A DNA stretch of 64,000 nucleotides. It comes from Apostichopus japonicus. Taxonomy: Eukaryota > Echinodermata > Holothuroidea > Aspidochirotida > Stichopodidae. The DNA lies in NCBI RefSeq assembly GCF_037975245.1, contig NC_092580.1:10579001-10643000 (forward strand), written 5' to 3'. Within the stretch, counting starts at the first letter, position 1; each line of letters starts with the position of its first letter. Below, one piece after another: positions 58,519-64,000 of this stretch. The position numbers were made by a program, and so were the translations under genes. Below the pieces are notes generated by a model. The model did no database searches and was not told where the DNA came from. It saw only the letters and a program-made list of their open reading frames with translations.

Positions 58519-59690
58519 CTGAGTGGACTCATACCTGATGAAGAGAGGAGAATCAATTTATACAGGTAGAAAGTCAAAAGTGGTCATTATGTCAGAATCA
58601 TGGAGGCCAATCCACTCTCACGGCTCTAAAACAAGTCTACATACATGGTTTAATAGCCAGTTTGGGACTACTGTGTTGGGCATGTTGGTTGCATGTATGT
58701 TGCTCTTAAAGGTATGCTGTATTGGTTCCAAATATGCCACATTTTTCAAAATGGTCAACTTGGGTCAAATTCTTTAACTCTTTACACTTCAGAGGGAATT
58801 TACCTCACTGGGACATTCTGTGATAGTGTGTGTTAAGTTAGAATGTCTGAGAACAATTTGGAGTGTAAACACCTCCAGGAAAGAACTTTTTGAAAACTTC
58901 TAGCAATCATAGCACGCAATAATTTGGGACCTATACAGACTATACCTTTAAAGGTTAACTTGATGTGAAGCAACATCTTAGTTTGAGAACATTCCATAGA
59001 AATATGTCCTGTAAGTGAGCTTGCTGAATATTTAAAAGTATGTTACTATGCCAGACTAAGAGTAAAGAAGAATTGGTTCCACATTACCAGCTGAAACCCC
59101 ACTTTGTTGGGGCCTGCAGGAAATAAGTCTTTGTCCAGAGGTTGTCAAATTAATTAAAACAAAAATCCAAAACAGCTGCATGTGCAAGCATGAACTGCCC
59201 ATATTTAACTAACATTATGTCAGGAAATGACATTGGTACAACAATCCTGGTACCAATGGCAATAAGCAATCAGTAATATTATATAAATGAGCTAACTTTG
59301 AATTCACATGAAAGTTTACATTAAGGGTTGATTGATCCCCTAATATCTGGCCTTTAAGAAGCAAAGAAATATGATAAATAGTTAAATGGCTCTAAAGAAT
59401 TTCCAGAAATATCTGAAAGATGGTTTTACTTAATTTTATTGTACAGCCTAAACTCACCACACTGGAAAATTGATGGTAGAGCCATCATATTTGGTGTGTA
59501 GAAGTACCATGTTGAGTGCAAGAAGCCTATTATTGTGGGAAGAGGTTTAAGGTCATTAGGGGTCACCATTGGTCAAATTGTAAATATGATATATCTCAAG
59601 GAGCAAAGCTTGGGCAGACCTCATATTTGGTATGAAGGTGTTTGGAAATGTACCATAACAATTTAAGGAGCCTATTATTGCTTTTGGTAG

Positions 59691-59703
59691 AGGTCAAAGG
59701 TCA
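59691..59703 (+). promoter_or_regulatory. Perfect DR1 motif AGGTCAAAGGTCA inside a minisatellite unit
   Basis: Two AGGTCA half-sites spaced by one base, the consensus for RXR/HNF4-type nuclear receptors. It lies in a repeat and far from any known promoter, so binding is only a possibility. Confidence 0.35.
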
Positions 59704-59727
59704 TTTGAAGTCAACATATGCCAAACA

Positions 59728-60077
59728 TCTTGTGATCTTAGGATTGCAGGTTCGAGTCCTGGCCAGATCATTGCGTTGTTGTCTTTGGGCAAGGCACTTT
59801 ACCCCAATGGCCTCTCTTCACCCAGGTGTATAAATGGGGACTTGTGAGGTAACTTGTAAATATAGTTGTGTGCGCCGGTTTGTGGCATCACCCTATGGGA
59901 AGTCCCCCGGGGGACATGTGGATGCAGTGCACTGAGGTGCCCCAGGAGAGACTGATTGAATTTTGCACACTTTGGTGTGTGGGTGTGACAAGTTACCAAT
60001 GACCAGGGGTTAAGTTGTAAAGTCATGTGAGGAGGCATTAGCCTCATACAAGACTGTAAACTTTCAACTTTAAACAT
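59728..60077 (+). mobile_element. tRNA-derived SINE, 5'-truncated copy
   Basis: Starts in the tRNA-like head (B-box GGTTCGAGTCC) and continues CCTTGGGCAAGGCACTTTA-like body (here TCTTTGGGC...), CACCCAGGTGTA and GTCCCCCGGGGGAC to a T/A-rich tail. About 350 bp are shared with 61373-61757; the A-box half is missing. Confidence 0.85.
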
Positions 60078-60369
60078 TTACTTCACTGCCCTCTTACCTG
60101 CCTCTCTACACTAATACACCTTCCTAAGTATAACATCACAAAGGAAGCTTGTACAGATTGCATATTTGGTATGTGATTGTACCACATTGAGTACAAGAAG
60201 CCTAATGTAGTGGGCAGAGGTCAATGGTCCAATTGAGCTCACCAGGGGTCAAATTGTGAAAACCATGTTTTACACAATATTTCAACAAGGACAGATGTCA
60301 TATTTAGTATGTCGGTGTTTATCACATTTAGTGTAAGAAGACTGTTGTTGAGGTCAATGGTCAATGCAG

Positions 60370-60831
60370 CAGGGATGAGACTGAGCCAGGGAAAAAAAAT
60401 CTGAAATTTATCGATCACCGTCCTGGGGGAGGGGTTTAAGGGGAGGGGGTGTCCCCTCCCCTTTAGAATTTTTTTGTCAGGTAAAGAGGGCTTAAATGCA
60501 AAATGGTGGACTCTAGATGGAATCTATCACATCACGTAACTCGCCAAAAAAAGTGTGGAATTTCTGCTTGGATAATTTATCCATTAGCTTTTTTGAACCA
60601 AAAAAAGGCTTTTTTGCTTGCTTTGTGCTACTTGATTCCACCACTGGTCAAATTCGGTGTTCCTTCCCTTCACAGTCCAGCATGTTCGGCAAAAAAAAAA
60701 AATTAAAAAAAAATTAAATAAAAAAAATTAAATAAAAAAAATAATAAAAAACGCGAATTACGAGAAAAAACGCGAAAATGAAAAAAAAAAAAATCGGAAA
60801 TCCGCGTTTCCGCGGAAGAGACTCTTGCCTG
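60370..60831. mobile_element. DNA transposon with 6-bp target duplication, 462 bp, with empty site in the sister unit
   Basis: The ends are CAGGGATGAGACTGAGCC and the complement of CAGGCAAGAGTCTCTTCC. ATGCAG flanks it at 60364-60369 and 60832-60837. The sister unit has a single ATGCAG at about 62061, so this is a clean insertion after the tandem duplication. It is A-rich near the right end. Confidence 0.85.
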
Positions 60832-61285
60832 ATGCAGGGCAGCCTGTGTCACTGTGAATTTCTTTTTTGTCACATCACACTGCTTTTCACATTGCACCCA
60901 TCATTATATTCCAATCCGGCCTCTTTCCAAATAATAATTGATAACATTTTCAATTCAAAATATTAGGTGTTTCAAATTCTACTGTGAATACATCCTCCTG
61001 CATGACTATAATATGTGAAACCTGCATATGTCGTGGTTATTAATTGGTTACTAAACAGCAGAGATGAAGCATTTGCAAGATTTGATAAACTTATGTCGTT
61101 ATGTTGTGTTTTTCACATTCCCTGTGGAATCAGTCAGATTTGTGACGTGTTTAGACTTTAACAGTAATGTATAATTTACTGATTGTGATTTTGTAATGCC
61201 TGGCAGGTCGACAATAAACTCTGATTCACATATTGGAATGTGTCAAGAACAAAGATATGCCCATTTTTCAGCCACTTTCATAGTC

Positions 61286-61351
61286 AGGTCACATAAGGCC
61301 ACATTAGGTCACATTTGGTCACATCAGGTCGCATAAGGTCACATTAAGTTG
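61286..61351. repeat. AGGTCACAT short tandem array
   Basis: Variants of AGGTCACAT(A/T) occur six or seven times with 10-11-bp spacing. A shorter copy is at 62506-62560. The motif equals a nuclear-receptor half-site followed by CAT. Confidence 0.75.
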
Positions 61352-61372
61352 ACAGAGATGACAGCCTAAGTG

Positions 61373-61757
61373 AGAGCGTTGTGGTCAAGTGGTTAAGGCA
61401 GTGGACTTGTGATCTAAGGATTGCAGGTTCGAGTCCTGGCCAGATCATTGCGTTGTGTCCTTGGGCAAGGCACTTTATCTCCATTGCCTCTCTTCACCCA
61501 GGTGTAAAAATGGGGACTAGTGAGGTAACTTGTAAATATAGTTGTGTGCGCCGGTTTGTGGCAGCACCCTATGGGAAGTCCCCCGGGGGACATGTGGATG
61601 TGGTGCACTGAGGTGCCTCAGGAGAGACTGATTGAATTGTGTACACTTTGGTGTGTGGGTGTGACAAGTTACCAATGACCAGGGGTTAAGTTTTAAAGTC
61701 GTGTGAGGAGGCATTAGCCTCATACAAGACTGTAAACTTTCAACTTTTAACTTTAAA
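61373..61757 (+). mobile_element. tRNA-derived SINE, full-length copy
   Basis: The head has an A-box (GTGGTCAAGTGGTTAAGGC) and a B-box (GGTTCGAGTCC) at tRNA spacing, as for an RNA polymerase III promoter. It is followed by a body with CCTTGGGCAAGGCAC and CACCCAGGTGTAAAAATGGG and a CTTTCAACTTTTAACTTTAAA tail. Confidence 0.88.
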
Positions 61758-62046
61758 CATTTACTTCACTGCCCTCTTACCTGCCTCTCTACACTAATAC
61801 ACCTTCTTAAGTATAACATCACAAGGGAAGCTTGTACAGATTGCATATTTGGTACTGTATGTGATTGTACCACATTGAGTACAAGAAGCCTAATATAGTG
61901 GGCGGAGGTCAATGGTCCTTTGAGCTCACCAGGGGTCAAATTGCGAAAACCATGTTTTACACAATATTTCAACAAGGACAGATGTCATACAGTATTTAGT
62001 ATGTCGATGTTTATCACATTTAGTGCAAGAAGATCGACTGTTGTTG

Positions 62047-62059
62047 AGGTCAAAGGTCA
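62047..62059 (+). promoter_or_regulatory. Perfect DR1 motif AGGTCAAAGGTCA (sister unit)
   Basis: Same sequence as at 59691-59703, in a similar repeat context. Confidence 0.35.
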
Positions 62060-62902
62060 ATGCAGGGCAGCCTGTGTCACTGTGAATTTATTTTTGTCAC
62101 ATCACACTGCTTTTCACATTGCACCCATCACTATATTCCAATCCCTCTTTAATACCAAATAATAATTTATAACATTTTCAATTCAAAATATTAGGTGTTT
62201 CAAATTCTACCTGTGAATACATCCTCACACATGACTATAAATATGTGAAACCTGCATATGTCGTTGATGATTATATTAATTGGTTACTAAACAGCAGAGA
62301 TGAAGCATTTGCAAGATTTGACAAGATTTGATAAACTTATGTCGTTATCTTGTTTTTTCACATTACCAGTGGAATGAGTCAGAATTGTGACGTGTTAATT
62401 GACTGATTGTGATTTGTAAAGCCTGACAGGTCGACAATAACTCTGATTCACATTTTGGAACGTGTCAAGAACAACGATATGCCCATTTTTCAGCCACTTT
62501 CATAGTCAGGTCACATAAGGCCACATTAGGTCGCATCAGGTTGCATAAGGTCACATTAAGTTGCATACATAAAATGATTTCTTCATACAAAAGTTATATA
62601 ACAGAGATGACAGCCTAAGTGATGCTAATTGAATCATTAATAAAGCAAATGAAACTTAAAGGCCCATAGTAATAAAACAGTAACAACGATGTTTGGGTGA
62701 TGTTGCAAAGATTACAAATAGTCATCATTACACTAATTCACCAAGCATTCATCATAATTGAGTCATACCATCTTTTTTCAATAACTTTTAATTTCAACAA
62801 ATAAAAAGGTGCTCCTAATTAATGACCACATAACTTTAAATGAAATGAAAGTTCAGTGTGATCAGTGAGTGTCTTGATGTCAGGCAAATGTCATTACTGT
62901 AC

Positions 62903-63029
62903 CTGCAAAAGCAGAACTTGATGATGCTTGAAACTGTCCCAAATTTAAGCACCTTGAAATATGCTTGCTTTCCCATGTAGTTTACTCCTAAATGCTGTAA
63001 TTGTTCAGGGAAAAGTTCCTGAACCAAGT
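62903..63029 (-). CDS. Possible further upstream exon of the coiled-coil gene
   Basis: Between an acceptor (ATCATGCCAG) and a donor (GTACAG) only one frame is open: LVQELFPEQLQHLGVNYMGK, then AYFKVLKFGTVSSI. It looks coding but ends in phase 2, whereas the next recognised exon at 58518 needs phase 1. So either an exon between them is missing from this model or it belongs to another gene. Confidence 0.4.
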
Positions 63030-64000
63030 CTGGCATGATCCATTTCAATGAAGAAAACAAATAAGGAAAGTACATGGTTGGTGATTTTCTAATGTTTGTT
63101 AATCAAATTCTACACAATTTGGTCTCCAATCATTTCTCAATCGTTCAGAAATTACAGGGTTTTACGTAAGTATCAATGTGTGGGGAAATGGGGTTTATTT
63201 TAACTCAAGATTTCCGTTGTAACTTTTACTGTATTTCCTTTGTGATTGTCAAGACCACAGCTATGTGAGAATGAGTAGGATCTACCTTTTAAAAGTTTTG
63301 ATTGAGTTATGGGTTTATACATATTGTGACCAACGTAAATAGGTCATGAAAAGGGTATTGACCGAGTGACGTTAATAATCTTTTGTGTATACTTGGCTAT
63401 TGTATACATACTAACTCCCATTGCGCACTAGTCAATTGAGGTATTTCCCATGATTTCATTTTCTACCCAGAAGACATCTGACATGTTGTCACTATTTCAA
63501 ACTGGCTGCTCCCTCGATCATGTTTATACTTATATATTGTATTGGAATGTTAGCGTTATTCATGCTATGATATATGTGTAGGGAAGATCCATTGATTGTT
63601 ATATTTCCAATTTATATACTGTATGGGATGCACATGAAGTGTGAGTATTCACAGGTCTTTTATCTAAATCTGGTTCTTTATCATATTGTTATTTGGACTG
63701 GGGTTTCAGGCTATTGGTTCTGACGTGTAGAGATAGGCTCATATCTTAAGTTTTTGATGTCGGTTGATTATTTGTTTTTATAGCATGCTTATTCAGTATT
63801 AGATGAAATAATTGTATGTCCTAAGCAGATGTACAGTATACAGTAAAGTTGTATTCTTCTTTTATCCTGAATATTTGAAATGGTTGAATTTTCAATTAAT
63901 TTTCGTAAAGAATCGTGATGGTTGGTTCAGAGTCCAAGGTTAAATGACATTTTGAGTTAATTTACATGGTGGCATGTATAGTCATTTAAGTATGAATATG
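63030..64000. other. No feature seen at the right edge
   Basis: AT-rich DNA without a supported exon, repeat or transposon terminus. Confidence 0.5.

Larger units (their letters stand above)
59480..60360. repeat. Degenerate AGGTCA-containing minisatellite
   Basis: Units of about 130-150 bp share (C/T)TCATATTTGGTATG, a GTACCA motif, CAAGAAGCCTA and AGAGGTCAA(A)GGTCA, with the SINE (59728-60077) inserted among them. A sister array is at 61830-62060. Confidence 0.6.
59728..62620. repeat. Tandem duplication of a SINE-containing unit
   Basis: Unit 1 (59728-61372) and unit 2 (61373-62620) carry the same order: SINE, AGGTCA minisatellite, a block with GCAGGGCAGCCTGTGTCAC, an AGGTCACAT array, and ACAGAGATGACAGCCTAAGTGA at the end. 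Unit 1 is longer because of a transposon at 60370-60831. Confidence 0.88.

Overview
The window is a piece of an intron-rich, transposon-dense animal nuclear genome, most likely an invertebrate deuterostome such as an echinoderm. Evidence for this is multi-exon genes with GT/AG splice sites, a tandemly duplicated single-coding-exon TRIM gene, many hAT-like and TTAA-type non-autonomous DNA transposons, and tRNA-derived SINEs. No species can be named from the sequence alone. There is no bacterial, plasmid or CRISPR content.

Left third (1-17.7 kb): a recent tandem duplication on the minus strand carries two TRIM E3-ligase genes (RING, two B-boxes, coiled coil, C-terminal beta-propeller). The right copy (8750-10942, 730 aa) is complete and the left copy (1-1399) runs off the window edge with an open frame. 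About 3.6-5 kb of upstream DNA is duplicated with each gene, and a third partial copy of the upstream segment lies at 17.04-17.68 kb. The copies differ by clean transposon insertions whose empty sites survive in the sister copy.

Middle (19.5-37.7 kb): one plus-strand gene reconstructed from eight coding exons with fully consistent splice phases encodes a 343-aa RPUSD3-like mitochondrial pseudouridine-synthase-family protein. The residue at the usual catalytic aspartate is Glu. Its introns hold at least six dated (TSD-flanked) transposons, some nested. It is followed at 41.2-42.9 kb by the last three coding exons of an adducin-like gene. These carry an in-frame TAA, a 1-nt frame break at a G-run and a TGA exactly before the conserved TPSFL of the MARCKS-related tail, and no upstream adducin exons were recognised in the window.

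Right third (46-64 kb): repeats dominate (hAT element, foldback element, tandem tRNA-like units, SINEs, a 1.2-1.6 kb tandem duplication, degenerate GACCTC/AGGTCA minisatellites). A minus-strand coiled-coil gene of unknown identity is supported by five phase-consistent exons between 50.6 and 58.5 kb, with an unusual two-frame last exon.

The genes do not form a pathway: TRIM ubiquitin ligases (probable innate-immune or regulatory family), a mitochondrial RNA-modification factor, a membrane-skeleton protein fragment and an unknown coiled-coil protein lie side by side. A unifying feature is a ~95-bp module found nine times in or near different DNA transposons.
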